Below, piece after piece: positions 52,416 through 64,000 of a stretch of 64,000 nucleotides of DNA. The translations under genes were made by a program, and so were the position numbers. The notes under the pieces are model-generated. The model searched no databases. It saw nothing but the letters and a program-made list of their open reading frames with translations, and had not been told where the DNA came from. Position 1 is the first letter of the stretch, and each line of letters begins with the position of its first letter. The stretch spans positions 5,324,501 through 5,388,500 of the forward strand of contig CM044316.1 in the NCBI GenBank assembly GCA_024291935.2, written 5' to 3'. Origin of the DNA: Okapia johnstoni (Eukaryota > Chordata > Mammalia > Artiodactyla > Giraffidae).

Positions 52416-54467
52416 GCCCTACTCTGGCCATGTCTGGACGTGCCAGATAGTTGTGACAGGTCACATCATAAACTGTTCTGGAGTGACATTATGTCATGTG
52501 GCATGACTTTGCATGTTGAGGCATGTTCTGTGTGATGGAGGCTGATATACCGGAGTGTCTGGGGTTTGATGGGGAGGGGGCTGGCATTTGAGAAAGACTC
52601 AGTATCTTTGGTCTGACACCATGTGGCATGCAGAGAGACATGTCAGAAGGGTCATGGCAGAAGCAACTTCAGCTGTGGAGACAGGATTCCCATGACTGGC
52701 TGGGGGCATTCAGGTTCAGTGAGGTTACATAGCCAGAGCTGAAATTCCAACCCTTATCTGTCTCTAGAAGCCCAGCAAAGTGTCCACTGGGGCAGGGCAC
52801 AATTTCCCCTGCCCACCCGCTTCCCAAGGAAATGCTAGGTTTGGTCTGAAGGATGTTCCCAAGAGGAAGATACCCGTAACCCAGAAGGAAGACTGATGCC
52901 TGAACAGTTCAGCACGTGGAACATTAGTTGGAAGAGCATTGCTCCCTGAGTGGATGGAGGGGAAAGGGGGAATCAGAGGTGGCCTTAGAACTTGCATTCA
53001 AATAATGTGGAGCTAAGTAAAGGGCTTTAGGGTGGTGAGCAAAGGGAAGAAACTCTGCAAGTGAGAGCTCGGGGTGGGGGGTGGGGGGTGTGTGTTACAC
53101 AGCTGTTGTTGAGGAACTCAGGTTTGCTAACGGTGGGCAAAGAAGTACACTGCCCTAGAGGGTCTGGATGGCTCCTGGCCAGTCTGAGAAGTTGCCAGTT
53201 TCACCTGCAGAAGATGGGAGCTCTGGGAGGTGCCAGTGTCAGATTAATAGCAGGCAAGTGATTAGCATCTTATTTACATAGGCCACGCCCCTTGCCCTTC
53301 CACCAGAGTCTGGCAGAGTTGGGAAAAGGGGGTTAGGCTCGACCCAGACGCCCCGGATTAGTGGCCAGCTGTCCCCTCCTGGGTGGTAGCTGAAATTCAA
53401 GGCTCGGATGAGATAGATTTTCATTCCCCGCCCTGGGTGGGGGTGAGGTTGGGGGGGGGGTGGATTCCAGGCAGCACCTGTGCAGGTGTGCGCGGCGCGG
53501 CTGCGCGGCAGGGCAAGGCTGACCTGAGGTCGGAGCTCGTCAGCCGCCGAGACTCAACCTGGTCCTCCGGATCCACAGGCGCCTCGGGCCAGCGCTGGGG
53601 GCTGATGACCTCTGAACCATGAGCACAATCTCCGGACCGAGGCAGGCTTTGCAGAAAGCAGGAAAATTCGGGCGGGCAAGGTCGCCCGTAGCCCGACAGA
53701 GGACCCGAATGTACGACCCTCTTGTCCGTCTCCCTCCCTAAGAGTCTAAGAGTGATCTTAGCCACGAGTCTCACTAGGTTGCCGGTGGCGGGGTGGCGGG
53801 TGGTGGGGGGTGGAGGGGGGGGCCGAGAAGAGACAAGGTCACCTGTTGGAAGGTGGGGAAGGAGTTCGCGCCGGCGGTGGGGGCGGGAGCTGAGGTCCCC
53901 GTTGGGGGGCGGGGGCAGGTTCCCAGGCCACCGGGAGCCGGGTCTTGCTGTTCCCACGGGTGCCCCGCAGCAGATGGGCCCAGGCCTCTTTGTCCCTGGT
54001 CGCGGCCTCTGCAAGGTCAAATGTCACCGCGGGGCCGCGGGCAGGGGTCATGTGGGCGGGGCCGGACCTCAGCACTACCCCCCCCAACCCGGGCCTCCTG
54101 GGGCTGTGGGGGTGATAGAGCTCCTGGGCGGAGGCGGGGCGGCCCCACGAAAGGTTGGATCACCTCGAGGTTCCGGGATTTGCGGCAGACCTTCTTCCAG
54201 TCTCCCACCGGACCCCTCCCCTAGGCTTGTGTCCCTCAAACTCCGGTTCTCTGTCCCCTCCCTTCTCCAGCCCCCCTCTGACTCCTTGAGCCTTCTCTTC
54301 CTTAAAAGTCTCTGGCTCTCATCTCTGCGACACCCACCTCCACGTCTCCCCCCATCAAGGATCCTAGAAAGTTCAGACCAGGGACCTAGGACACCCATTG
54401 TCACCCCAAATACCCAGCTAGCGCCCCCTTTTCGCAGGCCGCAGAACCCAAGGGTCCTCTCTCTCTT

Positions 54468-54622
54468 TTTTTTTTTTTTTAATTTATTTGGCTGCCCCGG
54501 GTCTTGGTTGCTGCATGCGAGATCTTTACTTGGGACATCTGAGATATTCCCTGACCAGGGATCGACCCCATGTCCCCTGCAGTGGCAGCATGGAGCCCTA
54601 ACCACTGGACTGCCAGGATCTA
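54468..54622 (-). repeat. CHR-type short tRNA SINE
   Basis: A reverse copy with a long T run, AATTTATTTGGCTGCC, and a closing CCACTGGACTGCCAGG. It lies between USHBP1 and NR2F6. Confidence 0.83.
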
Positions 54623-55657
54623 AAGGGTCCTCTTTAGCCATTCAAGCCCAACGCAGGTTATGGGGCAGAGAACTCCACTCTAGTCAGACCCTTGGAAAGT
54701 CCTTCCTCCTGTCTAACCCCAGTGCTTCTTGCTTTCTGTACTTGCTAAACACCCCCCCCCCCCCCGCCCCGAACCTCATACCCAGCCACACCCTCCCCAG
54801 GAGGCCCAGAGGCCCGGGCTGGGCATCTATTGCCTGGGCTCTCCAGAACCTTGGTATCCTCTTAACTGCTGCAAGATCTCCAAACATCTCCAGCCCTCAC
54901 CAGGGAGGATGCCCCTCAGACGTCAACTGGAGAGGCGGACGGTTTTTCTCAAGGACCCTTTCTGAGAGAGGAGGGTGTAGGAGCCGGTGAGGGCAGAGGA
55001 CCCTTCTCTCCTGCCTGCAGTCCTCAGAGTGTCCAGCTCAGCCCAGGGCAGGGCGGGAGATAAGGCCTGGACCTTCAGGACTCCAAGGTGAAAGGTCACT
55101 GCAGGAAGGGCTTTTCCAGCCGGTTAAAGGTTAACAGGCTCAGAAGCAGAGGCTCAGGCTTCTTTGCCCAGGGCAGCCAGAAGAGCATACAAAAGGTGTT
55201 TAATATATGCTGGCTGCCCCAACCCTGGGTTTGGGGGGCAGTGACATGGAGGCAGAGCAGCAGCTGGGAGACTCTGGGGAGCCTGGAAGAGACATCTGTA
55301 GTCCAGTCGGCCCCTGGTCAAGCTCTTTCTGTGAAACACAGAAAGAAAAGGAAATTAAAGGGGAAAGGGGGCAGGCCCCCGGCAGGGGTGGTGGGCATTC
55401 CTGTCGCCTCCAGCCTCGCTGGGCGGGTGGCCGCCCTGCCCCCAGACGCCTGAAATTCTGGAGAGGGGCCCCCTGACCTCGCGCCCCTGCCGGCCGCAGA
55501 CCACAACATCCCTTCCCCCCCGGAGATTCCGAACACCAGGTGTTAGCCCAAGCAGAGAAAGGGTGGGGTGGGGGTCGGACGCCACGACTTTCTGGAAGAG
55601 GAAGCAAACACAATCCATCAAGCAACTGTGCAAAGAAATGCCCCAGGGGGTGTGCGT

Positions 55658-55658
<1 letters not shown>

Positions 55659-55700
<42 letters not shown>
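55659..55700. repeat. (GT)21 microsatellite
   Basis: An uninterrupted dinucleotide run about 400 bp upstream of the NR2F6 TATA/CArG-like element. It is likely to be polymorphic in length. Confidence 0.95.
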
Positions 55701-55703
<3 letters not shown>

Positions 55704-55899
55704 GCGCAGGGGCGTGCCCCCCGGTGCAACCGGCCCCCCATTATTGCTTCTGCCGGGAATGCAAGGGGGTGGTGCCGAGGGGCGCCTCGAGGGCGGTTGA
55801 GCTACACAACTTCCAAGGCCGGAGGTGGAGGGGAGGGCCTTAGAGAGACATCTTGGCGAGGCTGCGGAAGGGCAGAGGGCAGCAGTGGCCCAGGCTCCC

Positions 55900-56862
55900 G
55901 CCGCGGCCCGGCAGGGGTTAAGGCTGGAGCCGGGCGAGGACGGGGGTGGGAGTGGGGTGAGCGAGGGAGGAGGAGGGAGAAGGGTCAGGCCTTGCGGCCC
56001 CGCGCTCCTCCCTAGCCCCTCCCGCCGGCCCGGGCGCCGGGCGCCGCGCACGGCCACCCATGTCCTTATAAGGGCGGCCGTCGCCGGGGCAACGAGCGCC
56101 CGCCCCCAGCCCGCGGCGCGCGCCCCTGCCCCCGCCCCCGCCCCCCGCCCGCCCCGCGAATGGAACGTTGTGTGTCAAACCGGCCGCAGCGCGAGGCCGG
56201 CGCGCGGGGTCGGCGGCGAGAGCGAGGCTCGGGCTCAGGCACAGGCCCAGGCCGGGCGGGCGCGGCCGCAGCGGGGGCGACAGCTCGGGAAGCGCCGGCC
56301 CGCGGTCCTGCAGGCCCCGAGCGGCCGCCGGGGGCCCTGGGGGACTCAGGGGGTGCGGTGACCGGCCCCGGCGCACGCCCGCCGCCCCTCCCCCCCGCCG
56401 CGGGCGGCCGCGCAACTTGCGGCCAAACTTTCCCCCCGGCCTCCCGCGCTCGGATGGCAGCCCGCTAAGTTGGCCGCAGCCCTTGGCCGAGCGGCGGCCA
56501 GGCCGGAGGGCACCCCCTGCGCTGCCTGGGCCGGGCCATGGCCCGAGCTCCCCCGCCGGGGCCCCAGGGCGGCGGGGCGCGAGTCCCCGGGGCCCCCGGC
56601 CAGCACCTCTAGCGCGCCCCCCCGGTCCGGGGCCCGGCCCCGCGCACGCGTGGGAAAGTTGACCTGGAACCGGCCCGACCAGTTCCGCCCGGGCGCGCGG
56701 ACCGGCCGCAGGAAGTTGCTGCAAAACTTTTTTGGGGGGGTGCAACCGGGTGACCCCCGCGCACCGGGACCGGATGCGCGCCGGTTAGGGTCCCCCGGGC
56801 CAAGAGGGGTGCCCCGAGGGAGAAACGCGGAGGGGGCGCCCCGGCCCCGCTGCCCGGGGGCT
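55900..56862 (+). promoter_or_regulatory. NR2F6: NR2F6 CpG-island promoter and 5' leader
   Basis: A strong CpG island with GC boxes (for example CCCCGCCCCC near 56130). At 56064-56073 the sequence is CCTTATAAGG, both a TATA-like core and an exact CArG-box consensus. The transcription start is inferred near 56095. The leader would then carry upstream ORFs at 56160-56468, 56538-56612 (GCCATGG context) and 56774-56788. Confidence 0.6.
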
Positions 56863-59800
56863 ATGGCCATGGTGACCGGCGGCTGGGGCGGCCCCGGGGG
56901 CGGCGGCGACACGAATGGCGTGGACAAGGCTGGTGGCTACCCGCGCGCGGCGGAGGAAGACTCGGCCTCACCCCCCGGTGCCGCCAGCGACGCTGAGCCA
57001 GGCGACGAGGAGCGGCCGGGGCTGCAGGTGGACTGCGTGGTGTGCGGGGACAAGTCGAGCGGCAAGCACTACGGCGTCTTCACCTGCGAGGGCTGCAAGA
57101 GCTTCTTCAAGCGGAGCATCCGCCGCAACCTCAGCTACACCTGCCGGTGAGCCCCCCCTAAGCGCACCGCCGCCGGCACCCTGGCCGGGCCTCTGACCTG
57201 CTCGGTCACCTTGGGCCTGTCGCTGACCTTCCCTGGGTCTCTACTCCCCGTCTGAGATTGGGGCACAGGTCCCTCGCCCCCTCTCCATCACATTCCTGGG
57301 ATTGTGTATACAGTCGGCGCTGTATCGGTGCAGGTCCCCCCCATCAGGTGGTCCCTGGCGGCTTCCGCCCCAGTTACTCGCTCCTCCTCCCACCCTTCCT
57401 TTTCTCCGGAGAGGGGTCAGCTCTGCGCGGCGAGGGGTTGGGGTGCTGTCAGGGGTGGGTCCCTAATCCCAGGGCATCCCTTCCCTTGGGAGTCTCGGCG
57501 CGCCGGGGACCCGGTGGGGATCGAACGTGGAACTTGGACTGTGGAGCTCACAGCGTCCGGGGGCCATTGTCTGCGGCCGCGCGGATCGATACGGCGCGCC
57601 CTTGGGGTCAAATATCACTTCCAAAGTCGCCCTGACTACTGAGGCGGCGGCTGGAGCGAAACTAGGTGGCATAGGGCGGCTTCCTTCGCATGGGGCGGGG
57701 GTGGGGGGGGGCCGCTTCTGCTGTGGGGGGTTGGGCCTGCCCGTCAGGGGGAACCCCCCTGGGCGCTCTCTGAGCCCTGGGTCACCGGAAACTGCTGCCA
57801 GAGGTCCGAGGTGGCGGCTGGATTTAACCGCATCTTGGCTGCTCCAGCCCCTCAACCCCCTCTACGCCCCACCAGCTAGGAGTAGGTGCAGAACTGGGAT
57901 CCTGGAAAATCCCTGAAACTTTTGTCGGTTCTGAGACTGGGTGGGGATGAATGTTTCCAAGAAGCAGCCCTGGGTTGTCCTAGGTTGGAGTCCCCACTGA
58001 CCCGGGGTGACCTCGCTAGCTTTTCTGGTTCCCACCGGGGCATTAGGTCTAGGGGAGAAGCTGCTGGCACTGGGTGTCCAGTCCGGGACCCCCCTTCCCC
58101 ACCACTTTTTGCTGAGTCCACTTTCCCTCCGTTGACAAACCCCTACTCTGCATCCTCCAGGAACATGCTTGGGCTCTACAGAGCCAGTTTGGGGGTCCCA
58201 TTTTCCACATGGGCAAAACTAAGGCCCAGAAAGCTCTTGGCACCTGCCCTGGGTCACCCAGGGAGAGACCCTGCTCACTTCGGGCTTAGCAAGGGAACTG
58301 TGGGATTGGGAAGGTGGGGGCGCCAGGCAAGTCTGGGTCAAGACCTCCCCAGGGGGAGCTGCTGATGGAGGGCTTGTTGGCAGGACCACTGGTGGGGTCC
58401 TGGGTACCTGAAGCAGAAATTTGGCCCCAGATATGCCCTGTTGGGGGCAGCTCTGTATGGTGCGGAGCTGGCTTACTCCCTCCTCCAATGCTAACTGGGC
58501 CACCAGACTTTGGCCTCATTCTTGCTGCTGGAATAACTGTGTGCTCTCTGGCCGGGTCTTTAGGGAGGGCAGGGGAGGGGCTCAGGTGGTTTGGGGGTCC
58601 CAGAGGCTCCCTTAGAGTGGGAGCACCAAGGCTAGGGAGAGGGGCCTGGTTTGGCGCTGGCAGGTTCTTCACAACGTCTGTGTTGTGTGACCGGGAGAAG
58701 TCATTGCTTCTCTCTGAGCCTCAGGTTGAATCAACAAAGACCCCTCAGGGCCTGACGTGGGTGGTTTGACGCCAGCACCCTAGAAAAGACCCCAGTTCCA
58801 AGCCCAGCCTTCTCCCAGTTTGAGGGAGACACAGTGAGACACAGGTGTCCCAGTCTGTGGAGTCCTGGTTGGGCCAGAGGGAGGGATGGTCTGGGGTCCC
58901 AGGAGGGAACAAGGAGCTCTGCCTGAGGGTCAGAGAGGAAGGCCACAGGAGGTGGACCTTGAAACATGAGGGGTTTAGCAGGTAGAAGCGAAGGGCACTC
59001 CTGCAGAGAGTGTGGCTCCAGCAAACACTCAGTGGCAGGATTGGGGATCAGTGATGTAAGGTGAGACCACCCAGGCATCGAAGAAGTTAGAGCTAAGTGG
59101 GTCAGAAATTCTGGAGTGAAAGTCATGGGGAACCATGGAAGAAGGTGTGTGAGCAAAAGAGGGCGATGGTCAAATTGGACTGAAAGCCAGAAGCCCAGGG
59201 AGAAGGCAGAGTTGGATTGTGGGGTCTGGCAAAGCATGTGCTGTTTAGGTGGGATAACAGGTAGAACTTACTGTTTCCCCATCTGGAGGGACAGAAGATC
59301 TGTCCTGACTCTACAACTGAGGAAGCTGAGGCAGAAGGTTCAGGGACTCCCCTCAAGTCTGGGGGACCCGAGCCCTGGCCCCTGCCTGCCTGCCCCAGGC
59401 CTGGCTGTTTCCACCCGGCTGCCCAGGACCCTCCCACTGCCTGCCTGCTGGGCTTTGTTCTGGTTCTGCCTGAGCTCCCTTTGCCCTAGTAGGGCCTCTT
59501 CCTGGGGGCTCGGGGGCTGGTGCTGCAGGACGCAGAGGCCCTCTGGAGCCTCACCTCTCCAAAATTGGCCACTGGGACTCCCAGGTGGGGCTCAAGTCTT
59601 GACACCCTCCCCCACCCCCACTCCCAATTTTTTCCAGAATGAGTGCATCCCATATAGAATTGGCCTCTGGCCTCCCAATTCCAGATGAGGAAACCAAGGC
59701 TTAGTGGAGAAGTGGCTGCCCAAGGGTCGCGCCTTGGGTGTCTGTAGCTAGGAAGTGTTTGATTTTTTAACTTCATTAAGTATTTGTCTTCCTTTGTGAC

Positions 59801-60810
59801 TGGCTCTAAGTACCCTATTGGTGCCCAGCCCTCGGCTTGGGCCTCAAAAGGCTCAGAGAAGAGAGATTTGGAGGGAACATAGAGCAGGGGCCAAGGGGAA
59901 AAAGGGCGCTGGGGACACTGGAAGAACAAAGGCCTGAACCTTCCAACTTGCAACTGACCTTGGATGGAACTCACTGCTTCAGAGGGCAGGGCCACATGTC
60001 CCATCCCTGGAAGAGGCACCAACAATCCCCGAGGACCACTTGGAGGAAACTTCTTGGGCCCGGTTAGGTGTTGGATGGTCTTTCTAGAGGAGGGGTTTGA
60101 CATCTTAGAGGAGTACAGGAGTTCATTCATTCATTTGTTCATACATTGATGATGTACATACATTGATTGTTCATACACTGCCTTGTGTCAGGCAGTAATG
60201 TTGGGGCCCCATGGTGCTGTGACCCCATAGAGGACTGGCCTGGATTCTAGTCTCTTAGTCAACTCACAAAGTCTTGCTTGGTGACCATGTTCCTTCTCTG
60301 ATCTCACAATGCCCTGGGGACAAAGACCCTGTCCCCTGGCCTGACAAGGACCAAGTAAAATGAAACTGGAAAACTTTTTGCTGTCATTGTTATTCTGCCA
60401 GGAACTGCCTCTGGTCACCTGGGGAAGTTGTATTCATCCTTCAAAACCCAGTTCCAACATAACCCTCCCTGGCATGCTAATCCACTTTGCCACACACTTC
60501 TCTTCATCTGTCTCCACTCCCCCAAATTGTCCTTTCCTCTTTGCACACCCTTTGTGCCACTTTGGGGTCACCTGCCCAGCCCAGGTTGTTGGTAGGGATG
60601 GGGGGTGGGCCTGGTGGTTCCCAGGTGCAACCTTCTAAGACGTTTCACAAGGTGGCTCCCAGGCCAGAATGTAGGTGTCGTGGTGACCCCCTTGGTGACC
60701 TCAGCATGCCCACAGGTCCAACCGTGACTGCCAGATCGACCAGCATCACAGGAACCAGTGCCAATACTGCCGCCTCAAGAAGTGCTTCCGGGTGGGCATG
60801 AGGAAGGAAG
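56863..60810 (+). CDS. NR2F6: NR2F6 (EAR-2) orphan nuclear receptor, 5' part
   Basis: A COUP-TF-family nuclear receptor that binds direct-repeat elements and mostly represses transcription. Two exons are in the window: 56863-57146 and 60716-60810. They are joined within an Arg codon (CG|G). The second ends in GAA G, so the frame continues in an exon beyond 64000. The start [13 protein letters not shown] lies in good context. Residues 1-57 are Gly/Ala/Glu/Asp-rich. The DNA-binding domain has two C4 zinc fingers: Cys58, 61, 75, 78 (P-box CEGCKS) and Cys94, 100, 110, 113 ([12 protein letters not shown] follows). It shows KRSIRRNL where human has Thr for the Ser. The hinge and ligand-binding domain are outside the window. 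Confidence 0.97.
57147..60715 (+). other. NR2F6: NR2F6 intron 1
   Basis: GC-rich at the 5' end, falling to ordinary composition. Old MIR-like fragments lie near 58200-58265 and 59675-59760. I see no further exon or separate gene, and few ruminant SINEs. Confidence 0.6.
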
Positions 60811-62134
60811 GTGAGTACCTGCTGGGGTGGGGCAGCAGGGGGTGAACAAATGGCCTGCCCTTTGCTCCCTCTCTTGGGGTCTGGGAGCCATGGAGGGCGG
60901 GGTCTGGCGCCTGCTAACCTCGTTACCACCGATCCTGAGATCCCGTGGGCCTGGATCTGGCCTTGGGCTGGAGGAATCCAATTATCTGTGGCTGCCTGGT
61001 GGCTGAGGCAGAACTGGGCTGCAAGGGGCTCCCCCACTCCGGCCCATGTTAGAACCTTTCTCCCCACCACCTCTCCCAACCCGGCCTCCGGGGCAGGGAA
61101 CCTGAAGTTAACCCTGGTAACCCTCTGCCGTCTAGCCTGGCTACCACTTTCTGAACAATGATGTACTTTTTTTTTTCCTGATTTGCTTTCCCTCCACCCT
61201 CTGCCTTGTGTTTGCCCAAGGCAGGAACTCACCCGACTAAGGCAAAGGGCAGGTCACCCTTCCGCCTGACCGGGGGTGCTGGGAGCCAGAGGGAGGCCCA
61301 GCCTCTTGTCCTTGCCCTGGGGACTTGGGTGGATCCGCGCAGGGCAGCTAGATCTTGAACTCCACTGATCACTCTTAGAATTCAGGTGGAACCTGTAGAC
61401 TTCTACATGAAGCCCTGGGCTGGGGAGCAGAATCCAGCCCATTTCAATGACGGCCCCGAGGCTGGACTTTGTGTCTCTGCCTGGACTCTTAATGAGCCAG
61501 GCTGGCAGTTCTTCCCTGTGTCTAAAAGCTGAGTTTCTCCTGCTCTACTGTTGGTTTCTTCTCTGCTGAGCCTCTGTGAAAGCAACTGGGAACAGCTGCT
61601 CAGAGTCTTTTTTTCTCTTAGGATCATCTGATCACTCTCTTTGGTCATGTGAAGTTGGGGGTGACTGTCCGTACCCCTACCCCCGCAACCTGGATTTTGT
61701 CTCCACTTGTGGATTTGATCTAAAATCCACATCAAATCCTGGCTTCAGATCTTCAAAGTCTCGAGGTGGAAATAATAATCTCAGATCATGACCCAAACAC
61801 AGCCCTATCTCATGGCCTTTGCACAGATGGTTCCCTCTGTCTGGAACACCTCCCCCAGACACCTACATGGCTTCCTCCCTCACCTTCTTTTAAGATTTGC
61901 TGAAACATCACCTCCTCCGAGAAGCCCTCCTGATTACCCTTTGCAACCCCTTTATTCGGGCCATCTATCTTGCTTTATAATTTGCTTGCTCCTCCATCAG
62001 AATGTCTGCTCCTCAAGGTCAGAAACTATTGTCCATCTTGTTTTCTGACACATCCCCAGGGCCTACACCAGGTTCTAAAACAGAAGGTGCTTAATGTTTC
62101 TTGGTTTGAGTTACTATCCATTTAGCTCTTACTA

Positions 62135-62400
62135 TGAGACCCTGGTTCGATTCCTGGGTTGGGAATATCTGCTGGAGAAGGGATAGGCTACCCATTCCAG
62201 TCTCTTGGGCTTCCCTTGTGGCTCAGCTGGTAAAGAATCCACCTGCAATGTGGGAGAACTGGGTTCAATCCCTGAGTTGGGAAGACACCCTGGAGAAGGG
62301 AAAGGCTACCCACTCTAGTATTCTGGCCTGGAGAAGTCCATGAACTGTGTAGTCCATGGGCTCCCAAAGAGTCGGACACGACTGAGCTACTTTCACTTTC
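62135..62400 (+). repeat. Bov-tA SINE, tandem partial copies
   Basis: A partial copy (about 62135-62205) runs into a full copy beginning GGGCTTCCCTTGTGGCTCAG and ending GTCGGACACGACTGAGC. A reverse Bov-A fragment follows at about 62470-62580. Confidence 0.87.
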
Positions 62401-63354
62401 TTTCTTTTTTTTTTTAGTTCTACCGGTTTATTGCTACCAACCCATCTCCCTCCACCCTCATGCACGCATGCTCAGTCATGTAACCCCATGGACTGCAGCC
62501 CACCAGGCTCCTCTGTCCATGGACTTTTCCAGGCAAGAATAATGGCGTGGGTTGCCATTTCCTTCTCCACACTTTCACTTTCATGTGCCGAAAGCTATTC
62601 CAAGCCAGTTAGATACATTCTCACTTAATTCAGTGGTTGGTGTTATCATTGTCATGATTATTATCAACTGCATACTTTTATGGGTGGGGAAAGAGTACAG
62701 AGAGCAATCTAATTGTGGTTGGGATTTGAACCCACACAGACTGAGGTGACTTAGCAGCAGCAGCAGTAGCAGCAGTCTGGGCTTAATGGGGAGGAAGAGC
62801 TGGGGAAGGGGTTCTCAGGAAGCAGGAACAGCAAATGCAAAGACCCTGAGGTGTCTGGGTGATGGATGAATGATGGCAGTGGGCTTTAGACCAAGTGAGC
62901 CAGAGGTTGATTGGGATTCATTGTCGGCCCTCAACCCAGCTACACCCATTTGACTGACAGAGGCTCCTGAGACTTCACATCACATGGGATAAAGCTTGAA
63001 CCCTGCTTCCCTGATCAGCTCTGCTAGCCCTCAGCCCCCACTTGCGTCCCTCTCCTGCTCTGCTCCATGGTGGGTTGACCATAAGTTCATGGAGGTGATG
63101 AGACTGGGCATGCCACCTCATTAAAGCTCATTAATTAGTCTCTGCTGGGCACCCAGCCCAGTCAGCCCCTCCACCCCACCCACTGTGGCATAGGCCAGGC
63201 TGGCATGCAGCCACCCTTCCTCCTTGCACCTCAGCTTTCGAAACTCTTCTCACCTACCTGATCCCTGGGGGCACTGGCCAAGGCCAGCAATTGGTCCTCC
63301 CCCATCACAGGCAAAGCTACTGATGGAATCTCATGTTTACTGAGCACCTGCTAC

Positions 63355-63512
63355 TGACGGGGTTCAATCCCTGGGTCGGGATCCCCCTGGAGAAGGGGAT
63401 GGCTACCCACTCCTGGATTCTTATATGGAGAATCCCATGGACAGAGGAGCCTTACGGCCTATAGTCCATGGAATCGCAAGGAGGTGGACACGACTGAGCG
63501 ACTAACACTACT
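63355..63512 (+). repeat. 5'-truncated Bov-tA SINE
   Basis: Starts at GGGGTTCAATCCCTGGGTCGG and ends at ACGACTGAGCGACTAACAC, without the tRNA-like head. Confidence 0.86.
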
Positions 63513-64000
63513 TTTTGCTAACAGTGACTTTTTGCTACTGACCAGGATTTCACTCTTAACACTGAGGTCACTGCAGAGGCCCAGGCAGATGAGACCTGCT
63601 CTAGGGGGCCATGACCTGGAGGGTGGGGCTGGGAGGTAGAGAAATATCCTACTTCCATAGGAGAGATCAGTGCCAGCCCCTACTAATCACTTGTTTGAGG
63701 GGTATGCTGGTTATGTGCCCATGTCCTAGGAAGGTGCTTGCCCCCCTTAGACCCATTATCAGCTCTTCGACTCCTGTGATTGACTGATGAGGACATGATT
63801 GACAGGTCTGGCTTCCCTGGCTGCAGAGGGGAGCTCACACAGTTCAGAAGAGGAGGAGGGGGGGTATGTGTGAATTAAAGTAGCCCTCACCCAGTGGTTC
63901 CATTTCCACCTGAGACAGCGGCCCCCCCCCCCCCTTCCTTCTCTAAAAGAAGTAGTCTGATGGTGGCTGGACATGTCCTCTGGCTGAGGGCACAGGGTGG

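Larger units (their letters stand above)
52416..55900. other. USHBP1-NR2F6 intergenic region
   Basis: No gene is supportable. There are several G-rich tracts (53080-53105, 53447-53461, 53790-53822), a reverse CHR SINE (54468-54622), a run of 14 C (54752-54765) and a 42-nt GT microsatellite (55659-55700). I see no clear AATAAA close after the USHBP1 stop. A 422-codon open frame at 53722-54990 runs through the SINE and is not a gene. Confidence 0.6.
60811..64000 (+). other. NR2F6: NR2F6 intron 2 (partial)
   Basis: No sequence matching the next NR2F6 exon (expected to open AVQRGR) is present. The interval contains several Bov-tA/Bov-A SINE copies and a 13-nt C run (63922-63934). Confidence 0.65.

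Noticed and set aside
53722..54990. Long plus-strand open frame of 422 codons
   Set aside because: It runs through GC-rich sequence, a CHR SINE with its T run, and a C homopolymer. There is no family resemblance and no splice logic; it is open by composition.
56470..56862. N-terminal extension of NR2F6
   Set aside because: The leader is open in frame back to 56470 but has no in-frame ATG there, only TTG. The family start [10 protein letters not shown] at 56863 is preferred.

Overview
This window is nuclear DNA from a ruminant (cattle, sheep, goat or a close relative). The evidence is its repeats: many Bov-tA/Bov-A2 SINEs, BovB LINE 3' ends and CHR-type tRNA-Glu SINEs, a combination found in ruminants. 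The exon order and protein sequences match a conserved vertebrate gene cluster, the one at human 19p13.11, read here in the reverse direction. I see no bacterial, phage or CRISPR content. I name genes from recalled family sequences, not from a search.

Layout, left to right: ANO8 (+, 3' half only, 642-5904); DDA1 (-, 8764-11037 plus an unplaced first exon); MRPL34 (-, 17094-17608); ABHD8 (+, 20491-25700); ANKLE1 (-, 28840-32717); BABAM1 (-, 34225-38833); USHBP1 (+, 43859-52415); NR2F6 (+, 56863-60810, continuing past the right edge). ANO8 and DDA1 are tail to tail. MRPL34 and ABHD8 are divergent. ABHD8 and ANKLE1 converge. BABAM1 and USHBP1 are divergent. USHBP1 and NR2F6 run in tandem. I rebuilt exons from splice sites and reading-frame phase. 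ABHD8 (432 aa), ANKLE1 (610 aa), BABAM1 (332 aa), MRPL34 (96 aa) and DDA1 (102 aa) come out intact and near family length.

Three lesions stand out. USHBP1 has an in-frame TAG in place of a conserved Gln codon (49748-49750), with every exon on both sides otherwise intact. ANO8 carries two single-base frame breaks, one at a run of nine G (855-863) and one at a CCG/AAA tract (about 5586-5606); these are more likely sequence errors than real decay. Other points of interest are a 44-codon exon-like segment in an ANO8 intron, a 132-nt in-frame open intron in ANKLE1, a duplicated block inside BABAM1, repeated ACTACA-type motifs at three promoters, a CArg-box match and several upstream ORFs at NR2F6, and nested retrotransposon stacks.

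The genes do not form one pathway. BABAM1 (BRCA1-A/BRISC), ANKLE1 (a nuclease acting on chromatin bridges) and DDA1 (CUL4-DDB1 ligase) all touch genome maintenance or ubiquitin. MRPL34 is mitoribosomal, ANO8 is an ER-plasma membrane scramblase-family tether, ABHD8 is an alpha/beta hydrolase, USHBP1 is a harmonin-binding coiled coil, and NR2F6 is an orphan nuclear receptor. I found no previously undescribed multi-gene system; the novelty here is at the level of gene structure.
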